From assembly GCF_001238275.1 (NCBI RefSeq), contig NZ_LGTB01000002.1:273284-337283 (forward strand): DNA of 64,000 bases, given 5' to 3'. Positions 37,204 through 47,754 of this stretch are shown here, in pieces. The DNA comes from Bradyrhizobium viridifuturi. Lineage in GTDB: Bacteria; Pseudomonadota; Alphaproteobacteria; Rhizobiales; Xanthobacteraceae. Made by a program: the position numbers and the translations under genes. A model generated the notes under the pieces. That model was not told where the DNA came from and did no database searches. It saw only the letters and a list, made by a program, of their open reading frames with translations. Numbering within the stretch: the stretch's first letter is position 1; each line of letters opens with the position of its first letter.

Positions 37204-37647
37204 ATGACCTGCAAACTCGGACTCGTGATCGCAATCATCGCGACGGCACTCGCCGCGCCGGCTGCGCATACGCAGAGCGCGCCTGAGCCTTTCGGCGTCT
37301 GGCAGACCCAGGCGGGCGATGCTCGCGTCAAGATCAGCAAATGCGGCGGCGGCATCTGCGGCGTGGTGGTGAGCCTGCGCGATCCGATCGATCCGATGAC
37401 CGGCAAGCCGCAGGTCGACAACAAGAATCCCAATCCCTCGCTGGCCAACCGGCCGATCATCGGGCTGCCGCTGTTCTCCGCCATGCAGCCGGTTGCCGCA
37501 GGCAAATGGTCCGGCCAGATCTACAATGCCGACGACGGCGGCACCTATGCGAGCAGCGTCTCGGTGACCAGCGAGAGCACACTGCGCGTCGAAGGCTGCG
37601 TCGGCGCCCTGTGCGGCGGCGAGACCTGGACGCGGGTGGGGAAGTAA
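37204..37647 (+). CDS. DUF2147 exported protein
   Basis: The 147-residue protein has a signal peptide (IIATALAAPAAHTQS) and the DUF2147 domain: PFGVWQTQAGDARVKISKC, GGGICGVVVSLRDPID, and the closing EGCVGALCGGETWTRV. DUF2147 proteins are small periplasmic or outer-membrane proteins of unclear function. It is monocistronic. Confidence 0.85.
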   Translation: MTCKLGLVIAIIATALAAPAAHTQSAPEPFGVWQTQAGDARVKISKCGGGICGVVVSLRDPIDPMTGKPQVDNKNPNPSLANRPIIGLPLFSAMQPVAAGKWSGQIYNADDGGTYASSVSVTSESTLRVEGCVGALCGGETWTRVGK

Positions 37648-37669
37648 GTAGCCGCAAGGAACTGCGCTT

Positions 37670-37695
37670 CCTCGCCCCGTTCTTGCGGGGCGAGG
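37670..37695. terminator. hairpin between convergent DUF2147 and DUF3095 genes
   Basis: A perfect 9-bp stem (CCTCGCCCC / GGGGCGAGG) with loop GTTCTTGC. It is 22 bp past the DUF2147 stop and 29 bp past the DUF3095 stop; no long U-tract. Confidence 0.5.
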
Positions 37696-37724
37696 TCAAG
37701 ACCAACGCTAAACCGCGCGTGCCT

Positions 37725-38855
37725 TCAGCACGGTAGCGGCCGAGGCGTAACCGCCGCGGGCGCGTCGATGAAGTGAACATGGTCGGCGCGCATCACCGAC
37801 GGGGTAAAGCAGGTCATCATCGCCGCATCCTGTTCGTGCAGGCCGTAGCGCACGACGCCCTGCGCAGCTGCGGCGACGAGGCGCTGCTCGATGTCCGCAG
37901 CAAGCTCCGCCGTGCAGTCCAGGATCATGCGCAGGCCGTCGTCAAACTTGCGGAAGTCGGAATTCTCGACCAGCTGCCGCACATAGGCCTTCGGCACGAA
38001 TTTGCCGATCGGGATATTGAACCGCATCAACGTGTAGGCCCACAGCGTAAAAGTGAGCACGACCGCTCGTCGCAGCGCGAGCGAGCCGCCGCGCCGCGCG
38101 CGCGCTTCGTATTCCAGCCCCTGCGGCGGCCAGCGCAGCGGCGGGCCATTGGCGGGCACCGGCCGCCCGGCATCGGGACTCTTCTCGACGCGTCCGACGA
38201 TGTCCTCGATCACCCTGCGGAAGGAAGCCGGATCGGCATCCTTCGCCGGCAGCACCAGCACCGAGAGGATTACGCCGCGCGCTGAGGGCATCACCTCGAA
38301 ACGGCAGGACAGGCCCGACAGATCGGGCTGCGTACCGGGCGGCGCCGGATCGACCGCGAACTCGCCGCGCTTCATCGCGGCATCGGCGTAAGCCAGACCG
38401 CCGCCGGCGAACATCGCGTAGGAGAGATTAGCCGACGGCCCGAAACGCGCGACGCGTACATCGAAGCCCGCGGCGCGGATCGCTGTGATCGGCACCAGCG
38501 CCACCCGCAGCACCAGATCGAGGTCGTCACGCACCCAACGCGCGGTCGCAGCGAGCGCCTCGCGCGCTTTATCAAGATCGGCGGGGGAGACCGCGAAGCT
38601 TGCGCCGTCGCCACCGAACACGAACGGAAACTCGCGGCCATCCAGCGCATTGGTGACGGAAGCGACCACCGCGGCACCAGCCATGTTGACCGCCTTGTAG
38701 CGCTGCGCTGCGATCGCCTTGGTCGACTCGACGATGTCGGCGACCCCGACCGTCCAGTCATCGGGCAGCGGCGCATACAGCGCCGGATCCATCAAGCGCG
38801 CGAAGCTGCGAAACACCGGAATGCCGCTGTAGAAGATCTCGCTGCCGCCAGCCAT
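37725..38855 (-). CDS. DUF3095 protein, possible class III nucleotidyl cyclase-like
   Basis: The 376-residue protein belongs to DUF3095. The N-terminal half contains two acidic sites arranged as in class III cyclases: VADIVESTKAI (about residue 40) and FVFGGDGASFAV, each able to supply a metal-binding Asp. The C-terminal half (about 170-370) is conserved in the family but has no known motif. It could be an active or degenerate cyclase; no direct evidence. The gene is alone between convergent genes. Confidence 0.65.
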   Translation of the reverse strand: MAGGSEIFYSGIPVFRSFARLMDPALYAPLPDDWTVGVADIVESTKAIAAQRYKAVNMAGAAVVASVTNALDGREFPFVFGGDGASFAVSPADLDKAREALAATARWVRDDLDLVLRVALVPITAIRAAGFDVRVARFGPSANLSYAMFAGGGLAYADAAMKRGEFAVDPAPPGTQPDLSGLSCRFEVMPSARGVILSVLVLPAKDADPASFRRVIEDIVGRVEKSPDAGRPVPANGPPLRWPPQGLEYEARARRGGSLALRRAVVLTFTLWAYTLMRFNIPIGKFVPKAYVRQLVENSDFRKFDDGLRMILDCTAELAADIEQRLVAAAAQGVVRYGLHEQDAAMMTCFTPSVMRADHVHFIDAPAAVTPRPLPC

Positions 38856-38949
38856 CGCAACGCCGCCGTTTCCGCCCCTGCTGCAGGATTCTCTAGCAGA
38901 TACGCGGCCGATTGGGACGGGTTTTAGAAGCGTAGGCCGGACGAAGTCC

Positions 38950-38970
38950 CGTCATCCTGGCAGGATGACG
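38950..38970 (-). terminator. hairpin downstream of the zinc GTPase gene
   Basis: Stem CGTCATCCT / AGGATGACG with loop GGC lies 26 bp past the stop of the GTPase gene, before the next minus-strand gene. No U-tract is seen. Confidence 0.45.
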
Positions 38971-38995
38971 GAGATGGAAGGCTACGGCCGCCGCC

Positions 38996-40201
38996 TCACG
39001 CCGCCTCGCCCGCCCGCCGCCACGGCGGAAACGGATCGCGCAGCTTCTGCCAGGCCTGCGGGTCCATGCCGGGCTTGCCGGTGACGAGGCAGGCATCAAG
39101 GCGGCGGCGAATGTCGTCTTCGCTCATCCCGGAGCCGATGAAGACCAGTTCTTGGCGGCGATCGCCGTAGAGGTCGTTCCAGCTCCGCTGCATCATCAAG
39201 CGCCAGTCCGGATGGTCCGGCCAGCGCTCGCGCGGGATCGCCGCCCACCAGGAGCCGAGTCCTTCGGTGCGCACGATCGCACCGGCCTGGCTCATCTCGC
39301 CGCACCAATCGGGGCGCGTCGCGATCCAGAAATGGCCCTTGGCGCGGATCACGCCCTGCCAGCTCTCGCGCAGGAAGCCGTGGAAGCGCACCGGGTCGAA
39401 CGGACGCCGCGCGCGGTAGACGAAACTCGTGACGCCATACTCCTCGGTCTCCGGTACGTGTTCGGCAAAGCCGTAGAGCTCCTTGTGCCAGAGACGATGC
39501 TGATGCGCGCGCTCATGGTCGAAGCGGCCGGTGTCGAGCACGCGGTCGAACGGAATGTTCGCGAAACTCGCCTCGACGATGTCGGCATCCGGGTTGAGCG
39601 CGCGCACGATGGTGGCCGCGGCCTCGCGCTGCGCCGGCGTCGCCGCATCGATCTTGTTCAGCACGATGACGTCGGCAAACTCGATCTGCTCGACCAGGAG
39701 ATCGACCAGCGTACGCTCATCGCCGTCGAGCGCCTCGCCACGCGCACTGAGGAAATCCGTCGAAGCGTAATCCTTCAACAGATTGGCGGCGTCGACCACG
39801 GTGACCATGGTGTCGAGCCGTGCGACGTCGGACAGGCTTTGCCCTTCCTCGTCGCGAAACTCGAAGGTCGCGGCGACCGGCAGCGGCTCGGAAATCCCGG
39901 TGGACTCGATCAACAGATAATCGAACCGGCCGCTCTCGGCGAGCGCGCGCACCTCCTTCAGGAGATCGTCGCGCAGAGTGCAGCAGATGCAGCCATTGCT
40001 CATCTCGACCAGTTTTTCGTCAGTCCTGGACAGGTTCGCACCGCCATCGCGAACGAGGTCGGCGTCGATGTTCACCTCGCTCATGTCGTTCACAATCACC
40101 GCAACCTTCCGGCCGTGGCGGTTGTTCAGAACGTGGTTCAGCAAAGTGGTCTTTCCAGCCCCGAGGAAGCCGGACAAGATGGTGACGGGGAGTTTTTGCA
40201 T
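38996..40201 (-). CDS. COG0523/CobW-type zinc metallochaperone GTPase
   Basis: The 401-residue protein has the GTP-binding Walker [23 protein letters not shown], the metal-binding NGCICCT (CxCC) and [17 protein letters not shown] segment, with a C-terminal CobW domain. It is a Zur-regulated GTPase of the ZagA/ZigA type that delivers zinc under starvation. An in-frame TTG 9 nt upstream is the first possible start; the ATG at [11 protein letters not shown] is used. A Zur-like palindrome lies 60 nt upstream. Confidence 0.88.
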   Translation of the reverse strand: MQKLPVTILSGFLGAGKTTLLNHVLNNRHGRKVAVIVNDMSEVNIDADLVRDGGANLSRTDEKLVEMSNGCICCTLRDDLLKEVRALAESGRFDYLLIESTGISEPLPVAATFEFRDEEGQSLSDVARLDTMVTVVDAANLLKDYASTDFLSARGEALDGDERTLVDLLVEQIEFADVIVLNKIDAATPAQREAAATIVRALNPDADIVEASFANIPFDRVLDTGRFDHERAHQHRLWHKELYGFAEHVPETEEYGVTSFVYRARRPFDPVRFHGFLRESWQGVIRAKGHFWIATRPDWCGEMSQAGAIVRTEGLGSWWAAIPRERWPDHPDWRLMMQRSWNDLYGDRRQELVFIGSGMSEDDIRRRLDACLVTGKPGMDPQAWQKLRDPFPPWRRAGEAA

Positions 40202-40263
40202 CGAGATCAAACAGTTGCTGGAGGGACGGGCGGCGGCGGGACATCGGCATTCGCTTATATGTA

Positions 40264-40275
40264 ATGTTATAACAT
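40264..40275 (-). promoter_or_regulatory. Zur-type operator
   Basis: The perfect palindrome ATGTTATAACAT extends on both sides into GTA-ATGTTATAACAT-AAC, matching the alphaproteobacterial Zur box. It is the only such site in the window and lies about 60 nt upstream of the zinc-GTPase gene, so repression by zinc is likely. Confidence 0.75.
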
Positions 40276-40456
40276 AACATCAACAATCGAATGCCTTGTC
40301 AAGATGGAGGCTGACTCGAGCCGGGATGGTGGCCTCCACACGCGCGCCGGCGCGGTTACGAAAAGGCGCCACACAATGTGGGCCGCTTCACGCGCGCGTC
40401 TCATCTCAGGTTGTAGGTTTCGGATAATGCCCGCCTGAACCGGAAAGGAACGCGCC

Positions 40457-41120
40457 GTGACCCTCGCCTACGGATTCGTCAAGGCCAAGGTGACCTCCGA
40501 GCCCAAGCTGAAGCCGTCGCACCACGGGCACGAGACGCAATATCACCTGCACTGCAACCTCGACGTCGACGGCGAGCAATGGGACGTGGCCATCAATGTC
40601 GGCACCAATGACGCGGACGATTTGCTGAAATACAAGCTGGTGTTCGACTTCCGCCATCCGATCATCCAGACGCTTGCGGCCGCGGCGGGTGGTTCGCAGG
40701 ATCTGACCGGACAAAGGAAATTGCCGGCGCTCGATTTTCTGCGCAGCAATCTGCTCGACAATACCGGCAGATGGCGTGACAGCGACGTGATGGACGGCTC
40801 CGACGACACCGAGCCGGCGGCGACGCTGAAGCGGCTGTTGTCGCGCGCGCATCAGGAGAACCGCGACGTCTACATCTTCGGCCGCTTCTATGCGCAGGGC
40901 GACGGCCTGCACGACGTCCATCTCAACCAGGGCTCGAGCAAAGGCTTCATCCATCGCCGGCGATGATTCCAACGACCACAACGACATCTGGCAGGACGGC
41001 GCGGTCATGGTCGATCTCGGCGAGCCGGAATGGGCAGCCTATGTCTCGGCCTTCACCCAGCAGCTGGTGCCGACCGACGATCTCGGCAATGCGCAGCCGG
41101 ACGCGACCACGATCGGCTGA
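40457..41120 (+). pseudogene. DUF2278 family protein with apparent frameshift
   Basis: The GTG start follows an AAAGGAA site and encodes a DUF2278 N-terminus (YGFVKAKVTSEPKLKPSHHG, then WDVAINVGTNDADDLL). The frame ends at 40966 just after GFIHR, and the family C-terminus (GDDSNDHNDIWQDGAVMVDL) continues in the adjacent frame to a stop at 41120. Loss of two bases from a C-run near 40957 would explain it. Together they give the full 220-residue protein. Function unknown. Confidence 0.7.
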
Positions 41121-41175
41121 GCTGCCGGGCCCGCGTTCGCGCGGCCCGTTGGCTCCATCCGCGCTACCGGTGCGG

Positions 41176-43041
41176 CTACTTCCCCAACCCGCGCAGCACG
41201 AGCTGGTTCATGCGGCTTGCGAAGGCGGCGGGATCAGCGGGCATCTCGCCGTCGAGGATCTGCGCCTGTTCGAACAGCAGCAGCGAGAGATCTTTCGCCT
41301 GCGCCTCGTCGGTCGCGAGCGCCGCGACCAGCGGATGGCGCAGATTGATCTCGAGGATCGGCTTGGTGATCTCGCCGCGGTTCTGTTGCGCGAGCAGCCG
41401 CTCCAGCGCGCGGTCGCGGGCATCGCCGCCGGCGACCAGACACGATGCGCTCGAGGTCAGCCGCTGCGAGGCGCGCACGTCGGAGACGCGCTCGCCGAGT
41501 GCATCCTTGATCAGGGCGATCGTGGTCGCGGCGTCGGCCGCAGGCTCGTCCTTCTTGTCGTCGGCCTTGTCGTCGACCAGCGGGATCAGGCCGAAATCGA
41601 CATCGCCCTGGCTCAGCGACTTCAGCGGCTTGCCGCCGAAATCGATCGGCGCCGAGGTCCAGAACGCATCAACGGGATCGGTGAGCAGCAGCACCTCGAT
41701 GCCGCGGGCGCGCGCCGATTCCAGCTTCGGGTTCGACTTCAACCGCTCGACGCTGTCGCCGACCAGATAATAGATCTCGGTCTGGTTCGGCTTGAAGTCG
41801 TCGACAATCTGCTTCAGCGAGCGGCTCTCGCCCGACGTCGTGGTGAAGCGCGAAAGCGCCAGGAGTTTCTCGCGGCGCTCGAAATCCTCCCACAGGCCTT
41901 CCTTGATGACAGGGCCGAACGCATCCCAGATCTTGGCGAAGGTCTCGGGCTCCTTCTCGCCGAGCGTCTCCAGCTCGCCGACGACGCGGCTGGTGACGGC
42001 CTTGCGGATCTGAGCGAGCTGCGGATTGTTCTGCAGCATCTCGCGCGAGATGTTGAGCGGCAGGTCCTCGCTGTCGATCACGCCGCGGATGAAGCGCAGG
42101 TAGGCGGGCAACAGCTCGGCATCGTCCGCGATGAAAACGCGGCGGACATAGAGCTTGACCTTGCCCTTGCGCTCGACCTGGAACAGGTCGAACGGCTTTT
42201 GCGACGGCGCGAACAGCAGCACGGCGTAGGATTGTCGGCCCTCGGCGCGGTAGTGCAACGTCATCGCCGGCTCGTCGAAGGCGCCCGCGATCTGCTTGTA
42301 GGCCTGCGCATAGTCTTCCGGTTTCAGCTCGGATTTCGAGCGCTGCCACAGCGCGCTCGCCGAATTGATCTGGCGCGGCTCGCCCTCCTCCGGCACCAGC
42401 AGGATCGGGAACTGGATGTTGTCGGAATATTCGCGGACGATGCGCTCGATCTCGTAAGCCTCGAGATATTTGGCGGCGTCCTTCTTCAGATGCAGCACGA
42501 TCTCGGTGCCGCGCGCAACGCGGCTAGCGGCCTCCTCGCTTGCGGGGGCGATCTCGAAGCCGCTGCCGCCTTCCGACGTCCACACCCACACCTCGTCGGA
42601 GCCGGCGCGGCGGCTGGTGACGACGATCTTCTCGGCGACCATGAAGGCGGCGTAGAAGCCGACGCCGAACTGGCCGATCAAATTGGCGCCGTCCTTGGCC
42701 TCGGTCAGCTTCGACAGGAACGATTTGGTGCCGGAGCGCGCGATGGTGCCGAGATTATCGATCAGTTCGGCACGCTCCATGCCGATGCCGGTGTCGACCA
42801 CGGACAGCGTGTTGGCCGCCTTGTTCGGGATGATCCTGATCTCAGGCGGCGTGCCGTCGGTGATCAGGCCGGGATTGGCAATCGCCTCGTAGCGCAGCTT
42901 GTCGCAGGCATCCGACGCGTTCGAGATCAATTCGCGCAGGAAGATATCGGTCTCGGAATAGACCGAATGCACCATCAGGTGCAGCAATTCGGCAACCTCG
43001 GCCTGGAACGGCTGGGATTCGGCGGCGGCAGTTGTGGTCAT
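41176..43041 (-). CDS. htpG: molecular chaperone HtpG (Hsp90)
   Basis: The 621-residue protein has the GHKL ATPase motifs: [55 protein letters not shown] and [16 protein letters not shown]. HtpG is the bacterial Hsp90. The start at [13 protein letters not shown] is chosen because the longer frame adds an unconserved 55 residues. A heat-shock-like promoter lies 40 nt upstream. Confidence 0.95.
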   Translation of the reverse strand: MTTTAAAESQPFQAEVAELLHLMVHSVYSETDIFLRELISNASDACDKLRYEAIANPGLITDGTPPEIRIIPNKAANTLSVVDTGIGMERAELIDNLGTIARSGTKSFLSKLTEAKDGANLIGQFGVGFYAAFMVAEKIVVTSRRAGSDEVWVWTSEGGSGFEIAPASEEAASRVARGTEIVLHLKKDAAKYLEAYEIERIVREYSDNIQFPILLVPEEGEPRQINSASALWQRSKSELKPEDYAQAYKQIAGAFDEPAMTLHYRAEGRQSYAVLLFAPSQKPFDLFQVERKGKVKLYVRRVFIADDAELLPAYLRFIRGVIDSEDLPLNISREMLQNNPQLAQIRKAVTSRVVGELETLGEKEPETFAKIWDAFGPVIKEGLWEDFERREKLLALSRFTTTSGESRSLKQIVDDFKPNQTEIYYLVGDSVERLKSNPKLESARARGIEVLLLTDPVDAFWTSAPIDFGGKPLKSLSQGDVDFGLIPLVDDKADDKKDEPAADAATTIALIKDALGERVSDVRASQRLTSSASCLVAGGDARDRALERLLAQQNRGEITKPILEINLRHPLVAALATDEAQAKDLSLLLFEQAQILDGEMPADPAAFASRMNQLVLRGLGK

Positions 43042-43080
43042 GCGGAAACTCGGACAAACCTGAGGTGGCGGGAAAGCCTG

Positions 43081-43108
43081 ATATAGCGCGATCGCGCCGG
43101 CTGGCAAG
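43081..43108 (-). promoter_or_regulatory. candidate RpoH (sigma-32) promoter of htpG
   Basis: On the minus strand CTTG (43105-43108) and GCTATAT (43081-43087) are separated by 17 nt, one mismatch from the alphaproteobacterial CTTG-N17-CYTATNT form. The -10 is 39 nt before the start codon. Heat-shock control of htpG is well established in related bacteria. Confidence 0.55.
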
Positions 43109-43124
43109 CCGAACCGGGGAACCG

Positions 43125-43931
43125 TCAGCCCGAGATCGCCGCGATATAGCGCTCGACCGAACGGTCGAACGCCGCCTTGGCGTCCGAGGCAATGTTCTTG
43201 CCCCACCAGGCGCCATAAATGCGCTCAAACGCCAGCGGCGCGACCACTTGCGCGATGCGGCGAACCGCTGATGCATTGAGCGGGATGTAGTTCGGATACG
43301 AGTACATGAAGCTGACCGAGCGGCGGTCCATCGCGACCATCGCGATGTCGCCGGTGAGCAGCGCACCATGCCCGTCCGCGCCCCTGCGCCAATGCAGCAT
43401 GGTGGCGCCGGCAAAATGCCCCCCGCCCCGCAGCAACAGGATGTCGTCGGAGATGCGGTGGCTGTCGCCCTGCCACGGCACGATCGCAGGCCAGGGCCGC
43501 GTCACCCATTGCGCGTCGTCGCCATGCAGATAGACCGGCGCGTTGCCGAACGCGGCGCTCCAGTCGACGACCGCCCCATAGTAATGCGGATGCGAGATCG
43601 CGATCGCCTTCAGCCCGCCAAGCGATCTGACATGCGCAATCGCCTCCGCGGTCGCCAGCGGCACGCAGTCCCACATCACGCAGCCGCCGCGATCCGGCAC
43701 CAGCAGCGCACGCTGCCCGATCGCGAACGACGGCTCGAGCGCCAATCCGACGAGGCCGAAATCGTCGCGGCAGACGAGCTTATGCCGCCCTGCGAGTTGC
43801 TCGCGGGTCAGCCACGCCTGCCCGTTCCAGTTCACATATTGCCGTTCATCCTCGCAGATCGGGCAGGACGGCGGCGGCGCCGCGGTGTCGGGAAATTGGG
43901 CGCCGCATTGTTCGCAGGACCAGAGGGGCAT
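43125..43931 (-). CDS. MBL-fold hydrolase with N-terminal zinc ribbon
   Basis: The 268-residue protein starts with a rubredoxin-like CEQCG...CPIC pair, followed by an MBL fold with a modified motif ([38 protein letters not shown]). The first His motif is HPHYY instead of HxHxDH, so the metal site may be altered; a hydrolase on an unknown small substrate is likely. The ATG is used; a GTG 9 nt upstream is also in frame. Confidence 0.75.
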   Translation of the reverse strand: MPLWSCEQCGAQFPDTAAPPPSCPICEDERQYVNWNGQAWLTREQLAGRHKLVCRDDFGLVGLALEPSFAIGQRALLVPDRGGCVMWDCVPLATAEAIAHVRSLGGLKAIAISHPHYYGAVVDWSAAFGNAPVYLHGDDAQWVTRPWPAIVPWQGDSHRISDDILLLRGGGHFAGATMLHWRRGADGHGALLTGDIAMVAMDRRSVSFMYSYPNYIPLNASAVRRIAQVVAPLAFERIYGAWWGKNIASDAKAAFDRSVERYIAAISG

Positions 43932-43991
43932 CGAGAGCACACGCGTTGGAGTGAAGCCGGACTCCTGCTCTACGTCGGCAGCGGGAGCCGT

Positions 43992-44972
43992 TCAATGCCG
44001 GCGCCCCAGTTCCACCTGCATCTCCGCGGGCGCGATACCGAACTTTCTGCGGAACGAACGGTGGAAATAGGACAGGTCGTTGAAGCCAACCGTATAGGCG
44101 ATGTCGCTGACCTTGCGGCCGGCGCCCTGCCCATGGAGCAACAGCCGGCGCGCCAGTAGCAGGCGCTGCTCGAGCACGAATTCCGAGAAGGTGGTCCCTT
44201 CCGACGCGAACAGGCGTTGCGCCTGCCGCGTGCTCAGCGCGTTTGCCTTTGCCACGGTCTCGATCGTGAGCTTGCCATTGTCGAGATTCTTCAGGACGTC
44301 GGCCTTCATCAGATCGAGCCGCGCCTTCGCGACGCCATCGCCTGCGGCCAATTCCTTCGTCTCGGCACCGCTGCCGAGCACGAGACCGACCAGATCGGCC
44401 AGATGCTGCGCCGCCGCCTGTTGGGCCGGCACGTCGAGATCGCCGGCGAGCTCGGTGCAGAGCGCGGAATAACGCTCGATCATCGCGCTCATGGCAGGAT
44501 CGCGCCCGAGCGCGCGCGCCAGCTGCGTCTCGGCCGACGGCGCGACCTGGAGCAGCAGCCGCCGCGGAAACCGCGTCGTCGTAAAGCTGCCGGATTGGGT
44601 GAGATCGGCGGTGCCGACGATGTTCATCTCGGTGAGGCACATCTGGCCGCGCGCAATCTCGATCGACTTGCTTGCTTGTGTGACCTGCACCGTGCCGCGG
44701 GTTGCGAAGATCAGCACCAGGTCGTCACAACCATCGTCCAGAAGCGCGCGGGTCCGTGCGAAGCGGGCCGAGCCGCCGCGCGGCGTCGCAATGGCGACCG
44801 TGTGCAGCAGCGTGAACTCGTTGTGGCAATCGATGCGGTTGTCGTCGGTCGGACCGACGTCGAGCCGGCAGAAGCCGCGGCAAATGCCCTCGCGCCATGC
44901 CTCATAGGCCGGCCCTTTCGCCAGCCCGTGATGGAAGATCGAGAAGCGGTTGGGCACCTGTGTCCCGGACAT
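43992..44972 (-). CDS. AraC-family transcriptional regulator
   Basis: The 326-residue protein has a C-terminal AraC helix-turn-helix pair (LTIETVAKANALSTRQAQRLFA, VSDIAYTVGFNDLSYFHRSFRR) and an N-terminal cupin-like effector domain of about 200 residues (AraC_binding_2 type). GGAG precedes the ATG; a GTG start 30 nt upstream is possible. It is divergent from the ECF sigma gene and may be autoregulated or act on it. The ligand is unknown. Confidence 0.88.
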   Translation of the reverse strand: MSGTQVPNRFSIFHHGLAKGPAYEAWREGICRGFCRLDVGPTDDNRIDCHNEFTLLHTVAIATPRGGSARFARTRALLDDGCDDLVLIFATRGTVQVTQASKSIEIARGQMCLTEMNIVGTADLTQSGSFTTTRFPRRLLLQVAPSAETQLARALGRDPAMSAMIERYSALCTELAGDLDVPAQQAAAQHLADLVGLVLGSGAETKELAAGDGVAKARLDLMKADVLKNLDNGKLTIETVAKANALSTRQAQRLFASEGTTFSEFVLEQRLLLARRLLLHGQGAGRKVSDIAYTVGFNDLSYFHRSFRRKFGIAPAEMQVELGRRH

Positions 44973-45146
44973 GATCCGTGCTCCGAACGCCCGATTGATC
45001 ACGACGCAGACGCGATCGATCGCTTGCTGCCCGGCGTTGGCATGTCGTTCCTGTCCCTACGCTTGGCGCGACGGTCCACGACTCCGGCGGGGAGCCTGAT
45101 ACCACTCCGCCGCTTGACGGTAAAGCTATTCACGAGATGCAACCCT

Positions 45147-45698
45147 ATGATGCGAAGCGCGAAAGCCGGGAATAAAACGGCGCAGCAGTTTCGTGACGCG
45201 GCCCTGCCCTGGCTCGACGATGCCTATGCGTTCGCCCAGGTCCTGATGCGGACCGAGGCGGATGCCGAACAGGCCGTGCAGGAGTGCTACCAGCGCGCAC
45301 TGCGCCTGTTCGACGGCCTTCGCGGTCCTGCCGTCAGGCCGTGGCTGCTCGCGATCCTCAAAACTGTCTGCCAGGAAAGGGTTGGCGAAGCGCTCGGCCG
45401 CCCGACGGACGATGTCGGCTGCACGGAACAGTCCGGCCGACGCGCCATCCCGACAATCCGGCAACTCGTCGATGACCTGCCCGCGCCGCTCGGCGAGGTC
45501 ATCGTACTGCGCGAAGTGATCGATCTCTCCTACAAGGAGATCGCCGAGGTCACCGGCGTTCCCGTCACCACGGTGATGACACGGATCGCGGAGGCCCGCC
45601 GCCTGCTGCTCGCGGCGCGGCGAGCAGCACAAGCGCCCCAGGTTCCACCCACTGGCAGCGCGTCAAAACTGTCCGCCCCCCGCGCGAACGCCTGTTGA
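45147..45698 (+). CDS. ECF-type RNA polymerase sigma factor
   Basis: The 183-residue protein has sigma region 2 (AYAFAQVLMRTEADAEQAVQ, CYQRALRLF) and region 4 (LPAPLGEVIVLREVIDLSYK, EIAEVTGVPVTTVMTRIAEA). The longer frame upstream is a shadow of the AraC gene. No anti-sigma gene is adjacent, which is unusual for ECF factors. It is divergent from AraC with about 170 bp between them. Confidence 0.8.
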   Translation: MMRSAKAGNKTAQQFRDAALPWLDDAYAFAQVLMRTEADAEQAVQECYQRALRLFDGLRGPAVRPWLLAILKTVCQERVGEALGRPTDDVGCTEQSGRRAIPTIRQLVDDLPAPLGEVIVLREVIDLSYKEIAEVTGVPVTTVMTRIAEARRLLLAARRAAQAPQVPPTGSASKLSAPRANAC

Positions 45699-45706
45699 AT
45701 CGCAGG

Positions 45707-46654
45707 CTATTGCGAACGGTTCGAGGTCCAGCCCTTGTACTCGGCGATGTTGTCGCGCGTCACCAGCTTTGACGGCAACAGCTCGACGGTCGAGGCAGGT
45801 TTCTGGCCGTTGAGCAGGCCGACGCCGATCTGCACGGCGCGGCGCGCCATGAAGAACGGATCCTGCGAGGAGGAGGCCTGGATCTGCGGCGAGCCTGGAT
45901 CCTTCAGCGCGGCCTCGATGTCCGGCGCGCCATCGACCGCGGTGATGACGATGCCGCTGCGGTTCTGCTGGCGCGCAGCGAGATCGGTGCCGATCGCCTG
46001 CGGGTCGTTGATGGCGAATATCGCGTCGATCTTGGCGAAGCGGGTCAAATAGCCCTGCGCCACGGTGAGGCCGCCTTCGCGCGAGCCCTTGCCGTCCTGG
46101 TCGCTGGACAGCACCTTGATGCCGGGGCTCTTGCCGAGCACGTTCTTGCAGCCGACCACGCGGTCGATCACTGCGGAAACCTGCGGCCCGTTCTCGATGA
46201 TCACATCACCCTTGCCGCCCAATTTGTCGACGATGTACTGGCAGGAGATCTCACCGGCCTGGACGTTGTTGGTGGTGACCGTGGCATCGGCGCCTTCGGC
46301 CGCGGTGTCGACCGCGACCACGATGATGCCGGCGGCCTGCGCCTTCTTGATCGCCGGCCCGACCGCCTTGGGATCGCCGGGATTGAGCAGGATCAGATCG
46401 ACGCCGGCGGCGATGAAATTATCGATCTGGGTTACCTGCTTGCCGAGATCATATTCGAAGCCGACCGTCGTGATCTTGACATTGGGGTTGGTTTTCTTCG
46501 CCTCGAACTCGGCGCCCTTCGACAGGGCGACGAAAAACGGGTTGCCGAGCGAGCCCAGCGAGATGCCGATCGACTTTAACTCCTTGGCCGAGGACGGGGC
46601 GGAACTCAGAACGAGCGCGATAGCGGCACCGGCAAGCGAGATCGACTTCAACAT
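45707..46654 (-). CDS. ribose-type ABC transporter substrate-binding protein
   Basis: The 315-residue protein has a signal peptide (GAAIALVLSSAPSSA) and the RbsB-like periplasmic fold (LGSLGNPFFVALSKGAEFEA, DLILLNPGDPKAVGPAIKKA, AIFAINDPQAIGTDLAARQQ). It captures a sugar or polyol for the ABC importer encoded just upstream. The gene order ATPase-permease-binding protein on one transcript matches the Rbs/Xyl families. Confidence 0.92.
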   Translation of the reverse strand: MLKSISLAGAAIALVLSSAPSSAKELKSIGISLGSLGNPFFVALSKGAEFEAKKTNPNVKITTVGFEYDLGKQVTQIDNFIAAGVDLILLNPGDPKAVGPAIKKAQAAGIIVVAVDTAAEGADATVTTNNVQAGEISCQYIVDKLGGKGDVIIENGPQVSAVIDRVVGCKNVLGKSPGIKVLSSDQDGKGSREGGLTVAQGYLTRFAKIDAIFAINDPQAIGTDLAARQQNRSGIVITAVDGAPDIEAALKDPGSPQIQASSSQDPFFMARRAVQIGVGLLNGQKPASTVELLPSKLVTRDNIAEYKGWTSNRSQ

Positions 46655-46724
46655 TGGCTTCCTCCCTGGTCTATCTGAAGCTCCGCCACGTCGACCAGTG
46701 ATCGCGACGGACTGTTGCTGTGGC

Positions 46725-47754
46725 TCAGGTGCGCGCCGAGCCTTGTAGCCGGTAGCGGTCGAGCGCCACCGCGCCGATGATCACGAGGCCCTTGATCACG
46801 TACTGCCAAACGTCGGATACGCCGGTGAGGATGAGGCCGTTCGACAGCACGGCGATGATCAGCGCGCCGACCAACGTGCCCCAGATCGAGCCGATGCCGC
46901 CGACAAAGGAGGTGCCGCCGAGGATCACGGCCGTGATCGCGTCGAGCTCGTAGGACTGGCCGAGTTGCAGGCCGTTGGCAGCATAAAGCCGCGCCGCCTG
47001 CATGGCGCCGCCGAGGCCCGCGAGCAGGCCCGACACGCCATAGACGAACAACAGCACGGCCCAGACCTTGATGCCGGCGAGCCGCGCGGCGCTTTCATTG
47101 CCGCCGACCGCGTAGATATGCACGCCCAGCACCGTCCGCCGCAGCACCAGCCACGAAGCAAAGATCACCAGCAGCGCGATCACCCACAGCCAGGGAATCG
47201 ACAGCACGCCGGGAATGAGCGTCAGCGATCCGTTGCCGATGAAGGCGTAGGGAATCTCCGAATTGAAAACCGTGGTGTCGGCGCCCAGCAGGCGCGCGAC
47301 GCCGCGAACCGCGGTGAGCGAGCCCAGCGTCACGATGAAGGGCGGCAGGCGCAGCAGCGCAATGAAGCCGCCATTGAGGATGCCGAAGGCGGCGCCCGTG
47401 AGCACTGCGGCCGGCAGCCACAACGCGCCGAGATCGGGAAGTTTGGAGATGATCAGCCCGGCCATGGCCGAAGCCGCCAATATGGAGCCGACCGAGAGAT
47501 CGATGCCGCCGGTCAGGATCACGAAGGTCATGCCGGCTGCCAGCACGGTGTTGACCGCGGCCTGCTGCACCACGATGCCGAGATTCTGCGCGGTGAAGAA
47601 CCGGCCGTCCGAAAGCAGATGAAAGCCGACGCACAACAACACCAGCACCGGCAGCATGCCGGCCGAGCGGATCAACAGCCGGGTGCGCTGGCGCCTCGTC
47701 TCCTGCGCGGCCGCGAGGCCGGGCGCGGCGGCGGCCTTGGCGGAAGCGCCATCG

